Part shown: one piece after another, positions 1-10,300 of the stretch | Numbering within the stretch: position 1 is the stretch's first letter | How the letters are laid out: each line of letters starts with the position of its first letter | DNA from: Pseudogymnoascus destructans | Lineage: Eukaryota; Ascomycota; Leotiomycetes; Thelebolales; Thelebolaceae | Reading direction: 5' to 3' | Assembly: GCF_001641265.1 (NCBI RefSeq) | Contig: NW_020167524.1 | Coordinates: 806,001 to 870,000 of the forward strand | Length of the DNA stretch: 64,000 bases | Notes under the pieces: model-generated | The model's input: only the letters and a program-made list of their open reading frames with translations | What the model was told of the DNA's origin: nothing | Databases searched by the model: none | Made by a program: the position numbers and the translations under genes

Positions 1-66
1 ACACTGCAGTAGGATTCGTGATTTTGCGGCCGATAACCAGATAATGACTGGCATAAATGTTCCATC

Positions 67-1654
67 TCATCTCGTGCTTCGCCTTGCCGTGCCCCACTTC
101 TTAATCGTTCTTCGAGCGCTGCTGGATAACTGACAACTACTCCCAAGAGAGCTCCGTTTACTCTTCCTCAGTGAGGCTCGGGTCTTCTTTAAATCATCTT
201 CGTGGACAAGGTTTTTGACGGGCAAGACAATACCACCTGGAATATCTCTGAATGGATCGTTCTGATCATCGAAGAGTCTCAAGAGATCATCACTGCCGAA
301 ATTCCCCCTCGGAACCCAGGTTTGATCTTCAACTGCTCATCCAGCCCAACTGCACAAATACTCGTCAACGATTATCTTATTCCGCGCAATATGGCCATGT
401 TGCTACTCGATAATTAGTGTTTGGGCGGCAATATTTGAGTTCTGAATACATACAGCCAAAAGCGTCTTTACCCACTTGTCATCGTATTGTGTAGCCTCCA
501 TTTGTTTGGCTTCAGCCCTGGTGTATAATCTAAGGCGCTTCTGCCGGATCTTAACAACCTCATATGAATCACCGACAGCCTTGTGATCAATGGCTGGAAG
601 AAGCCTTGAGATTTCCACCCACGAGTCTGCCATCGATCCCTCTGGGAAGTTCAGTTTGACCTTAGTTGTCAGCATTTTGTCCCACTTAGCTTGTCGAGAT
701 ACTGTAGAATCAGAATCCTCCTCCTCGAGAACAAAGAAGTCAAAGCTAAGAGGGAATGATGTTTCTGAGATGCCAAGGACCGTCCAAGGCCCATCGAAAA
801 CATCATATTTTGACTGCTTTCCAGATTCCTCCATCTCCTTTTTCGTTCGGAGACGGATTACTGTGTCATTAACAGCAACTGGAAGAAGCAAATCCTGACC
901 TGATTTGCACTGATAATAAAACCGTGTTTCACTTTCTGGCTCCGCATGCGACTCCTTGAGTTTCTTTGGGGGGCGATCGGACCCTGCGATACTGCCAGCA
1001 TTTTGCAGGCCCTTGGTTACCAGCTTGACAGGTGATACATTCAACGGCTGTGGTAATGTTGGTGACGATGGTGACCTGTCCCTTTTGTGCCTTATATTAG
1101 GAGATGATGAGATCAAGACATTCTCAATTCGGTTAGAACCTTGAATACTGTCCATAAACTCTTCGAATCCATGTTCTGGCTTCTCTGGTTCCTGAGTGCC
1201 GCCACGCAGAGTAGAAGACGATTGAGCAAAGAGGCTGGGGCTAATTTTTGGACTCTCACTTGGTTGACTGCCTGTATACTGTGGTGAGTCCAAAGCAAAT
1301 TAGATTTAAAGGAGTGAATTCTTACTAGAAATCATTTTGGCTTCATTCATCTTATCCGTAAACCGCTGCGAGGATTTCTCAAAGCCCGAAAAATCATGCT
1401 CGCTGTCGTCGGAACCAAACAGGCTGGAAAGGCCATGAGGGCTACTATCCGGCTCGAGAGTTGCTGATGACCGTGGAACTTGGCTTCTATTTTGAGGCCC
1501 AATGCTACGTTTTGTTGGTGAGTCTCTGTCGCCGTAACTTCTAGAGATGTTTCTTTGGGAATCGGTCCCTTCTTTTAGAAGAGATTGGCTTGTTCTGTTG
1601 GACTCAAACAGCCAGGGCGTGGTTTCCCGATTAGGCGACACAACGCCGTCGCTC
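67..1654 (-). CDS. Uncharacterised host protein, 3' part of a transposon-split gene
   Basis: This is the downstream part of a minus-strand host gene that I do not recognise. Exons I infer are 1654-1326, 1271-450 and 332-67, joined at plausible splice sites (donor GTAAG after 1326, acceptor TATACAG before 1271, donor GTATTC after 450). The first exon is Ser/Asn-rich and low in complexity. The second has a more ordered block with Trp- and Phe-rich strands (around the DGPWTVLGIS and FDFFVLEEE motifs). The last exon ends in a basic tail (RRTIKKW, ARRSTR). No catalytic motif is visible; the basic, disordered composition suggests a nuclear protein, which is inference. The upstream end abuts the hAT element at 1660, whose 8-bp duplication covers the 3' splice acceptor. 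The exon joins are my reading and were not tested. Confidence 0.5.
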
Positions 1655-2084
1655 CTGCATAGGCTGCGCACTACTCGCTCAATACTCGGCTCACTCGCTC
1701 AGTGGGTTACTCAGCTGGGTGAGTAGCTGAACCTTTTACTCGACTCGGTGAGTGAGGTCAATACTCAGTTACTCTGTAAAAACCCGGTGAGTACTCGGCT
1801 ATCACGTGTAAGATTTATGCATCATGTGAACAGTCCCTCATACGATTAATACTGTTTTATGGTTAAGTTAAAGTATTACATCTATTAGCATCACTCTCGC
1901 CATCTCTAGTAAGCTGTGAGAACGAATCATGTATATTCCTCTATCTAAGTACCATGATTATCAGAAGATTATTAGAACGCTATTATCTATTATATATGCT
2001 TAAGAACATCCCTCCACCTTGCTTGATGAGGCCGGCCAGACCTACTAATACCTAAAGTATTTATAGGGTCTTGATGAGGATCCT

Positions 2085-2952
2085 CGACTGAGCGGAACGA
2101 GCTATGAGCCAAGATAACTGTGTATAGAACTTGTTCATAAAATGTCTCTTGTGTGAGAATATGATCTTATTATAGGTATTAACCTACATAATTCTGGTAA
2201 TAATCTGGTAATCCTTACTTGTTGAGGTTGCATTTGATTGATTCGCATTTGATAGAGACTATCCTTCCCATCTGTGACTTCTTTTTGCAAATGTCTGATG
2301 CAAGATGTGTTGCCATAGACTTTGGGCCAGCAGACTTGATTGCAGGATGCGTAAGGGCCTTCGAACAATAAGTACAAATAACACATGGTTCTCCAGAAAG
2401 CCAGTCTGCTCCTTGGTGATAACTTCTCCAGTATTGAGAACTCCAGTTGGTTGAATCCCATGCAATCTTCATAAGGAGTTTTGTAGTATGATCTGAGTGT
2501 TGTTCATACCATCGTGATAGCTTCCACCACTCAATGAATATATCGTGTGTATCCTTAGTCCATTTGACGAATTGGTTTAACTTGCCAATATATTCAAGGC
2601 CTGCAGGGACTTTGTAAGGATGCCTGTCCCTCAGTGATGGAAAGGATCTGAGTCGGGCAGGTTACGGTCACATGATAAGAGTTAAGGCAGGTTAGCTGAG
2701 TCGGACCCGTTTCGGGTACTTAAGGAGATTGACCCAACGGGGGTTCCTCTCTTCATCTTTTTTGTATCCTTCGTAGTAGACCTATAGGATAGCATCCGTT
2801 TAGCCTCTGACTCGCACTCTCATATGCTATTACTGTGAGCTGGGTGCCCTGTGTCCTTACAGACTTGATTTAATGAGGATAGTCGTTGAGAAGACGGAAA
2901 AGAGTCTGAGAATACTGTCAGAATCAAACAACTCTGAGTATTGAGATGGCAT
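2085..2952 (-). pseudogene. hAT transposase remnant (N-terminal BED-finger part)
   Basis: Reading leftward from an ATG at 2952, this matches the first exon of the family A transposase at 40510-40016, including the CxxC...H BED-type finger that begins with CTYC. A 249-bp solo LTR at 2613-2861 splits the exon. The intron with its paired GGTAAT motifs is still visible near 2190-2220. The catalytic core and the dimerisation domain are missing through the internal deletion, so no active transposase can come from this copy. In principle a DNA-binding-only fragment could be made upstream of the LTR, but the LTR insertion breaks that too. Confidence 0.8.
2613..2861. repeat. Solo LTR inside the hAT copy
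   Basis: This 249-bp TGTAAGGA...TCCTTACA segment is absent from the full-length hAT copy and is flanked by a perfect 5-bp duplication GACTT (2608-2612 and 2862-2866). No internal retrotransposon sequence lies beside it, so it is a solo LTR left by recombination between two LTRs. A related LTR lies in opposite orientation at 4027-4398. Confidence 0.9.
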
Positions 2953-3062
2953 TTGGCAAATTGCTCGATTATCAGAAGGTTACCAGAAGTCTGGCTACGA
3001 TGAAGTACTTAAATACCTGGTTTTCCAACGCGAAAGGTACTGCAGCGCTATAACTTTAGCAA

Positions 3063-4566
3063 CTCAAGTTCTCCTCTACTCTAGCTCCAGGAACAACATA
3101 TCCTGTGCAGCTGATACCTTAGCCCACTTTTCCTTATCAAATTTCTTAGAGTAGACAAGTAAGAACGCCTCTTTGAAGCTAGAACTATGAGTGGATATTT
3201 GCAACCATCCATTGTCGACAAGATTGTAAGACTTTGGATACCACTGCACAGGTCCTGGTAATTAGGCCCACTTTCCAAACTGCCTGCTCGTACAAACAGA
3301 AATATTTATGTGGTGGGATAACCTCGTGAAAAGTGCTATAATAAACAATTAGTATTGCCAGAAGATTGCTAGGATGATCAGAGACGTACCCTTCCTCTAC
3401 ATCAATCCACGGCATATACTCAAAGAGACGCTCAGGCTTCTTTCTCAGCTTTCCAGCCTTTCTCATATATGAGTGGATACAGCTATCCCAGAAATGTTGC
3501 CACTTGCGGAAATTGGACTCTTCATGGGCCTATCAACTATTAGTATCACCAGAAGATTACCAGATTATGAGGTAGCATACATCAATGTGCGCTTGAGTTA
3601 AGAGAGCCTGGGTGCTAGTGATCTCTTCATCGGAAAGCTCATCTGGTAGAACAGCCTCGTCATTTAAAATATCTCGCGCTGTAACATAAGCTCCAACTCC
3701 AAATCGTCTTCAACCTCAGTATCCTCCCATTCGCTGTTATGATTGTCATCGATTGGAATACTTGAGATACCCTCAAATGCAGCAAGCTCAGACAGAAGTT
3801 GTTTGGGCGGAGTAGATGGTGGGGCTTGTGGAGAAGAAGAGGCGCTAATATTCTTGACTTTCTGATTCGCAATGCAAGATGCATGGGTACCCTTCTCAGT
3901 CCTGTTTATAGTTAGATTGAGGCTACCAGAGATTACCAGAAGGAACTTACCGAACACAAATACGCTCAACCTTCAATTCATTCTGTAGACGTGTCTTGTC
4001 TTCAGTAGAGGCAGCGATATACTTTGTGTAATGACACAGGGCACCCAGCTCACAGTAATAGCATATGAGAGTGCGAGTTGGAGGCTAAAAGGATGCTATC
4101 CTATAGGTCTACTACGAAGGATACAAAAAAGATGAAGGGGGAACCCCGTTAAGTTTGTTTCCTTAAGTACCCGAAACGGGCCCGACTCGGTTATCCCAAC
4201 CCTAGCCCTGAACCTTCCACCGCAACAGGTCCGCATCGACCCTGAACCCTACACCCTTACTGTCCCCCACTATAGTGTAACTCGCTATGTCCTCCTCTAC
4301 TGGTCCGAAACCACACCGAGTCGGATTTCATGCTTGTGGTGACCGTAACAGCTCTGAGGCGGGTTCTTCGAGTATCTAGGTAAGGAGGCATCCTTACACT
4401 TTGCAGACTTATATAACTTCTTTAAGTAGTAGCTCAGATCAGCATGGTCAGCCTTGAGTGCTAAGTGAACAGCCTTCTCATCTTCAGTAAGGTTGGAGAC
4501 GCAGTTGCGAGCTTTGATAGTATTCGCATTAGTGGAGAGTTCTTCATGTGCCTTGAGTTTCGCCAT
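3063..4566 (-). pseudogene. Remnant of hAT accessory gene
   Basis: This matches the four-exon accessory gene of the intact element (41780-40630). Exon 1 lies around 4566-4400 and 4020-3955, exon 2 around 3905-3640, exon 3 around 3530-3390 and exon 4 around 3340-3070. A 372-bp solo LTR (4027-4398) splits exon 1. Exon 2 is frameshifted near 3680 and exon 4 lacks about 30 bp present in the intact copy at its NFTAW motif. Introns still hold the GATTACCAGA pairs. I treat it as dead. Confidence 0.75.
4027..4398. repeat. Solo LTR, reverse orientation to the LTR at 2613
   Basis: This 372-bp TGTAATGA...TCCTTACA segment is missing from the full hAT copy and is flanked by a 5-bp duplication CTTTG (4022-4026 and 4399-4403). 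Its first part matches the reverse complement of the LTR at 2613-2861 almost base for base; the central part diverges and is longer. It is an independent solo LTR of the same family. Confidence 0.9.
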
Positions 4567-4965
4567 ACTAACTAAACACGTGATTAGCAGAGATCTCCAG
4601 AAGTTCTGGCTATAGAATCAAGATAATAAACTTAGTTGAAGTCCTAGTGAAGAGGTAAAGGCTCAAAAGGGAAGAAGAATATGTAGATCGGAGAGTAACC
4701 AAGGAAGGTGGTTCTAAGGTCATGGTTATTTTAAAGTTGCAAACAAAAATATTTGTGAAGGAATATTCACCTACAAAGAATTACTGTTCCAAAAACAACA
4801 CCACAATGCGCACCTTCATATAAAACACATACCTTTCAACCTCTACCTCTTTACTATACTCTTCTTCTGCAATATTCTTTCTACAAACTCACTGTAAGTA
4901 CACATATCTTTTGATCTACTTCTTTATCTTGTGTTTACTTTACTAACTCACCTTGATATTAGCAA

Positions 4966-5575
4966 ATGACTCGTACCAAGCAAACTGCTAGGAGATCAAC
5001 TGGCGGCATAGCACCAAGGATGCCACTTGGATTACGGGCTGGCTCTGGGCTTGGCGGAAAGGGACAGGAAAAGGCTGTGGGCACAGCAAGAAAAGCTCCA
5101 GTTTGCTCATCTCAAGCTAGCAACAATCATGCTCAGAAGGCCACGCGCTGCACAAAGTCTAGTAAGAGGATTACCAGAGGATTACCAGAGGATTACCAGA
5201 ACTCTCTAATAAACATATAGGCACCAAGGCTCTCCGCGATATCAGAAGACAGCAACTTGATACTAGCTCCCATTCCAGCGTCTTGTTAGGGAAATCACAG
5301 AAGACTTCAAGTCCAATCTTCGCTTCCAGCAATCTGCTATCCTAGCTCTTTAGGAAGCTGCTGAATGCTTCCTCATTCGAGAATTTGAGAGTATGATGTT
5401 TAAACATAGTGACAGGGACATACTAACAGTTATAGTGACAAACCTCCTCACTATTCATGCGAAGAGAGTGACAATCCAGGCAAAGGGTATGATATTGGTT
5501 CGGCGTTTGCAGGATATGATGTTTAAGCTGTGGGCTTAATCGATGGAAATGTCTCTCACCCAGGAATGAAGGCCA
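4966..5575 (+). pseudogene. Histone H3-like pseudogene carried by the deleted hAT copy
   Basis: The first exon starts with a near-perfect H3 tail (after Met: ARTKQ changed to TRTKQ, then TARRSTGG), matching the intact copy at 42175. The K9 position is arginine here as well. The intron holds three GATTACCAGAG repeats instead of two. After the intron a deletion of about 14 bp near 5265 shifts the frame within the first histone-fold helix, and a later CAG-to-TAG change near 5353 adds a stop. The C-terminal IHAKRVTI region is still recognisable in the DNA. The gene is therefore dead although its ends are preserved. It shows that the H3-like gene is a family trait, not a one-off capture. Confidence 0.87.
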
Positions 5576-5681
5576 GATGAGTTCTGGCAACCATCTGGTA
5601 ACCTGGTACCTAAAGGCCAAAGGTTATAGTGTGGAATAGGACATCAACAATATGGGAATGGAGTTGGAGTTATGGCGTCTT

Positions 5682-5747
5682 GATCAATGAAGTCGCACCC
5701 CGTTTTTAACATAGGTATGTTAAAAACGAGGTGCGACTTCATTGATC
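5682..5747. repeat. 32-bp near-perfect inverted repeat
   Basis: Arms 5682-5713 and 5716-5747 are reverse complements with one mismatch and a 2-bp loop. It lies just inside the right end of the hAT copy, in the subterminal region. The full copy has only a degraded version near 42925-42955. It could form a hairpin or mark an old terminal-repeat insertion. Confidence 0.8.
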
Positions 5748-6040
5748 TACTTAGGTAAGTAATGGCTAATCAAACACGTGATATAACTGAGTTGCCAAGA
5801 CCCATACTAGGTACTCAGCAAGTGAGTAATCCTCATTCAACAATACTCGGGACATGAGCGAGTAACTCAGCTGGGTGAGTAAAAATTCTACTACTCGACT
5901 CGTGAGTACCCAGTGCGCAGCCTACTCCTGCATCAGCTGCATCACTAGATAGCTTCAGAAGAAGAACATCCTTACGATGCTCTTCAATCAATCAATCAAT
6001 TCATGCATTCCTTGCCCCAAACAGTGACCTACCTAGGTCA

Positions 6041-6326
6041 ACATGTTCTGGATAAAAGTCTGCTAGTGACAGAAGGAGGCTTCGAGGGCGTCGACAAACG
6101 GGGTATCTGAAGCGGCTGATCAATAACCTTGGCGGCCATGATGTTTTTCACTTCGACTGATAAGTGCGCTTTTGGCCGCTCAACTTTAGTTTTTGGAGTC
6201 TTGGCTATTTTTGCCGCGGTGCTAAGGTTTGGTCCAACTGACTGCCTACGGGATGCTTTGGGAAGTGACTGCCGGCGGGGTGCTTGTGTGAGCCTTTCTG
6301 CAATTTTCTGCCCGGTAGCATTTGAT
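6041..6326 (-). CDS. Middle exon of the transposon-split host gene
   Basis: Between the two transposons an open minus-strand frame runs from the edge of the Ty3 element to about 6041. It is Lys/Arg/Ser/Pro-rich with repeated RRQS motifs and no known domain. A donor-like GTTGAC follows at 6040 and a downstream intron would end at the hAT insertion. It links the block at 13211-14122 with that at 67-1654. The exact splice at its upstream end is not resolved. Confidence 0.4.
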
Positions 6327-6715
6327 TGTAACGCTGACTTCTAAACGATAGAAGACACAGAGGTTCTCTTGCGTAAGGGTTTACTTATCAGAGGAGGCAG
6401 GGGATCAGACACAAAGGCTTCAAGTAACACGTTACTAGTATATAACAAATACTGTATTGAGTTGAGCACGAAGCTCCTATCTAAGGAAATACTATCTACT
6501 TATATAGTGGCGTCGTGCCTAGTGGACTCTTGGGAACTCACTCGAGTCCTCGGAGTCCTGGACTCTTAGGACTCTTCTCATCATCCTGCGAGTCCGTCAC
6601 GTGATACTTTCGGAACTACTATTCCCCGCTGCCCCTCCAGGTACCAGGGCCGGTCTCATGCGACCTCCCTCCTTCCTGTCCTGTAGTTGGCCAGCCTTCT
6701 TGTTCCGTCGTAACA
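6327..6715 (-). repeat. 3' LTR of the Ty3 element
   Basis: 389 bp, TG...CA ends, downstream LTR for the minus-strand transcript. It is followed on its inner side by a polypurine tract. Confidence 0.96.
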
Positions 6716-6731
6716 CTCGCTCCCTTCCCCT
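6716..6731 (-). other. Polypurine tract of the Ty3 element
   Basis: On the minus strand AGGGGAAGGGAGCGAG directly abuts the 3' LTR, the expected site and composition for the plus-strand primer of reverse transcription. Confidence 0.85.
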
Positions 6732-6763
6732 GGGCATTCGTCTCGAATCCTATAAGTACGTCC

Positions 6764-7378
6764 ATGTCCCCGGGACTCTGCTGCTCCTCAGCGAGTCCTT
6801 CAACATGCAACATGCCTACTGACACTGCCCGCAAACTCCAGGAACGCAACGATCTTGTCCGTCGAATAAAGAACCACGGATACGAACTACCCGAAATGGA
6901 TTCTTGCTCGAACTGCGTGAGGCGAAACATTACTTGCGTGTCGTCTCCAAATGATTCACGGCGGTGCGCCGAGTGCGTTCGTCGCAACTTGAAAGAAAAG
7001 TGTGACTGTATGGGTCCTGAGCATCCCGACTGGGTGAAGCTCGAACGGGAGGAGGATCGCCTGGATCGCGAAGAGGAAGAAACCCTTTCGAAGTTACTTC
7101 GTCTGCGAAAGCAGAAACGCCTCATCCGAACCCGTGGTAAAGATATGCTCCGGCGAGGTTTGAAAACCCTCGACGAGCTTGATGCGGCAGAGGAGGCCGA
7201 ACGTGTGGCTGCTGAGAAGCGTGATGCTGTTGAGGCCGAGGAACAGGCAGTTAGCGCTGCCTCCTCGTCTGTGACCGGGACCCCCGCTTCCTCCGATCCA
7301 CTGGCCTACTCCCCTGCATCTTGGGATCAATGGCTGGCGGATGGCGGCGTCGATATTCCTCCAGCAGTTCTTTACTGA
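6764..7378 (+). CDS. Antisense Zn2Cys6-type protein encoded in the Ty3 element
   Basis: This 204-residue ORF runs opposite to gag-pol and overlaps the 3' end of pol by about 128 bp. Residues 48-80 have the spacing C-X2-C-X6-C-X9-C-X2-C-X8-C, which fits the fungal Zn(II)2Cys6 binuclear cluster exactly; a further Cys follows at 82. Basic residues (VRRN) follow each CxxC pair. A charged Glu/Arg/Leu-rich stretch at about 90-125 looks like the coiled-coil linker typical of this class. The C-terminus is Ala/Glu- then Ser/Pro-rich. An alternative start is Met17 (6812). Family knowledge suggests a DNA-binding regulator; a role in the retrotransposon's own control is inference. No matching ORF is known to me from well-described chromoviruses. 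Confidence 0.7.
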   Translation: MSPGLCCSSASPSTCNMPTDTARKLQERNDLVRRIKNHGYELPEMDSCSNCVRRNITCVSSPNDSRRCAECVRRNLKEKCDCMGPEHPDWVKLEREEDRLDREEEETLSKLLRLRKQKRLIRTRGKDMLRRGLKTLDELDAAEEAERVAAEKRDAVEAEEQAVSAASSSVTGTPASSDPLAYSPASWDQWLADGGVDIPPAVLY

Positions 7379-10300
7379 TGTTCCTTGTTGGTTCCCACGA
7401 ATTATCCGTAGGTTCGTAATTTTCCCATTTTATCAAAAACTCTTCTCGACGTCCTACTAACCTTCTGTCTAGGATCGCTTCGACCTCATATTCGATTATC
7501 TCATTCTCGGGTTGGAGTTCGGTGTCGGTCGCAACTGGGGTATTTCCTCTTGCTGGTTCCAGTAGTGAGACATGAAATACCGGGTGTAGTCTAGACTTCC
7601 TGGGTAGCTGCAGTCTGTAATTAACTGAGCTGACTTTGTTCAATATTTTGAATGGTCCCAATTTCTTGAAGTCCAACTTTGTGCTTGGTCGTTTCGTTTT
7701 GATATGTTTCCGGAGTAGGTATACTTTATCCCCCTCCTTGAAGGCAGGTTCCATACTGCGCTTCTTGTTTGCGTATGCAGCGGATCGTTCATTTAAGAAT
7801 TGGATGTCCGTCGCAAGTTGTTCGTGGAACGATTTCAGTTGTTCCACCACGATCAGGGCTTGTTCAGCTCGTGATTCATCCGGTCTTGGTTGCCTATATG
7901 CTTCTGGCTGGTAGCCATAATTGGCAAAGAACGATGAGACTTTCGTTGCTTCTGTCATCGCGCTGTTATATGCAAACTGTGCGATGGGTAAGATCTGAAC
8001 CCAGTTATCCTGTTGATGATTGACATAGCTTCGCAGGTACTGTTCAAGGGTCTGATTTAATCTTTCTGTTTGGCCGTCTGTCTGGGGATGAAAAGCTGTT
8101 GATAGCTTATGATTTGTTCCCAGTAGCGCCATCAATGATTTCCAGAATTTCGAAGTAAAGAGCTTGTCTCTATCTGAGATGATTTCTTCTGGCATCCCAT
8201 GATCGGCTAATATGACTCGAATGAAGGTATATGCGAGCGCCTCGGCGTCGCTAGCTTCTAGATATGGTATAAACTTCCCATATTTCGTGAGTCTTTCCGT
8301 GATGACGAGGATAGAGTCGTATTCTATTCCTGTTAACGGGTCCTTGGAGGGTGGAAGCTTGACGATGAAGTCCAAAGCTATTGATTTCCACGCTCCTTTT
8401 GGTACTGGTGTCGACTTGAGTTGTCCGTATGGCAGATGCCTATTGGATTTTGACTTGCTGCAAATGTCGCACTCTCTTACCACTGTCTCTACCTGCTTCC
8501 TCATACCTGGGAAGTAGTAGTGTCGGGTGATTCGTTCGAAGGTTCGTGTTACTCCCTGATGACCGTGTGCTGGTAACGAGTGTTGTTCTTGCACCAGCGG
8601 GCGTCTCATTTGACTTGGGACATACACTAACCCTTTGTATCGAATCAATCCTTGTTCGTCGATGGCGAAGTCGCCTTCAACTTTGGACAAGACTCGCTTG
8701 GCGCATTCGTCTGTTGCGTAAGCTTTCTTGAGTCTTTCCTCGAGTTCTGTATCTTCGATGACTGAGATCGTCGCTAGTAACTCGTTGTACTGTATTCCTG
8801 CATCTGTTTTCTTCAGAATTGCTCTAGGTCTTTCTTCCTTTGGGCCGGCGTAGTCGGTCTGTCTGCTGAGAGCATCTGCTCTTGCATTCTCGGAGCCCTT
8901 GCGATAGGTTATCGTGAAGTTGTAGGCTGCGAGGGTTTCTGCCCAGCGGACTTGTCTGCGGTTTAAAACCTTGGTCGTGGTGAAATATATAAGGTTCTTG
9001 TGATCCGTCCATACCTGCACAGGGTAGGTGGATCCCTCAAGATATACTCGCCACTGCTCAAAGGCAATGACAATAGCCAGTAGCTCCTTGTCGTGGATGT
9101 CGTAATTGAGTTCCGCGGGTGACAGTTTCCTAGAGTAGTACGCGATTGGTTTGAACTTACCGTTCTCGTCTGGTTGATTCAGACATGCTCCAATTGCGAA
9201 GTCAGAAGAGTCCGTTTCGAGGATGATCTTCTTTGCAGGGTCAAATGTAGCAAGGATAGGTGCTTCCGTGAACTTCGTCTTAAGTTCCTGGAAAGCAGCC
9301 TCTGCCTTGTCCGTCCATTTGAATTCGAGATCCTTTCTGGTAAGCTCCGTGAGTGGTTGAGCTACCTTGGAATATCCCGAGATGAATCTTCGGTAGAAGT
9401 TGGCGAAGCCTAGGAAGGCTTGCACTTCCTTGACCGTGGTCGGTGTTGGCCATTCCAACACTGCCGTTACTTTTGCTTGGTCCATCTTGATGCCGTGCGT
9501 TCCAATAATGTAACCCAAGAATTCGACTTGGTTTTTATGGAACTCGCACTTCTCTGGTTTGAGGAGTAAGCTGTACTCCTTTAGTTTCTTCAGGACGAGT
9601 TTGACATGCTTGACATGCTCCTCCTTGGTTGCTGAATACACCAGGACGTCGTCTAGGTAGACGATGGTAAAGATGTCTAAGTATTCATGCAAAGCATCAT
9701 TCATCAGTCGTTGCATGGATGCGGGTGCATTTGTTAGCCCAAAGGGCATGACTTGATACTCGAATAGGCCATAGCGGGTGCGGAATGCTGTTTTCCACTC
9801 TTCCCCAGCCTTGATTCGGATCAGGTTGTATGCTCCTCGCAGATCTAGCTTACTGAAGATCTTTGCTCCTTGAAATCTATCGTGTAGTTCGTTGATTAAC
9901 GGCAGGGCATACCTGTCCTTGATTGTGATGTTGTTCAACGCTCGATAGTCCACACATAACCGTAGGGAGCCGTCTTTCTTTGGTACGAAAAGCACCGGAC
10001 TTCCTGCTGGTGATGTGGATGGTCTGATGAATCCTTTCGCTAGGTTATCATCGATGTACTCCTTAAGTACCTTCAGCTCCTTTTCCGATAGCTGATATAT
10101 TGGTCCGAACGGTGGACTCTTGTCTTTCTCCAAAGGTATCTCGTGATCCCATGGTTGGTGCTTAGGAAGCGCCTCGTTCTTAGGGCCTTCCTGGAATAAT
10201 TGCTCGTATTCCTTGTACTCCACCGGTATACTCGTCGGTGAGGATGCCTGGGCTAGGTCATCGAGCTCGGAGGTTGCACATAACTCCTTCCGGCCCTGGG

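Larger units (their letters stand above)
1660..5924 (-). mobile_element. hAT transposon, family A, internally deleted copy
   Basis: Ends are 13-bp terminal inverted repeats (TAGGCTGCGCACT) flanked by a perfect 8-bp duplication CTCCTGCA at 1652-1659 and 5925-5932, the hAT signature. Subterminal regions are full of GAGTA/TACTC motifs. Against the full copy at 37218-43117 it has lost about 2.2 kb: sequence matching up to about 37640 is joined near 2085 to sequence matching from 39868, removing most of the transposase. It has gained two solo LTRs (2613-2861 and 4027-4398). Remnants of transposase, accessory gene and H3-like gene keep the order seen in the full copy. It should be non-autonomous. 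It sits at an intron/exon boundary of a host gene. Confidence 0.93.
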
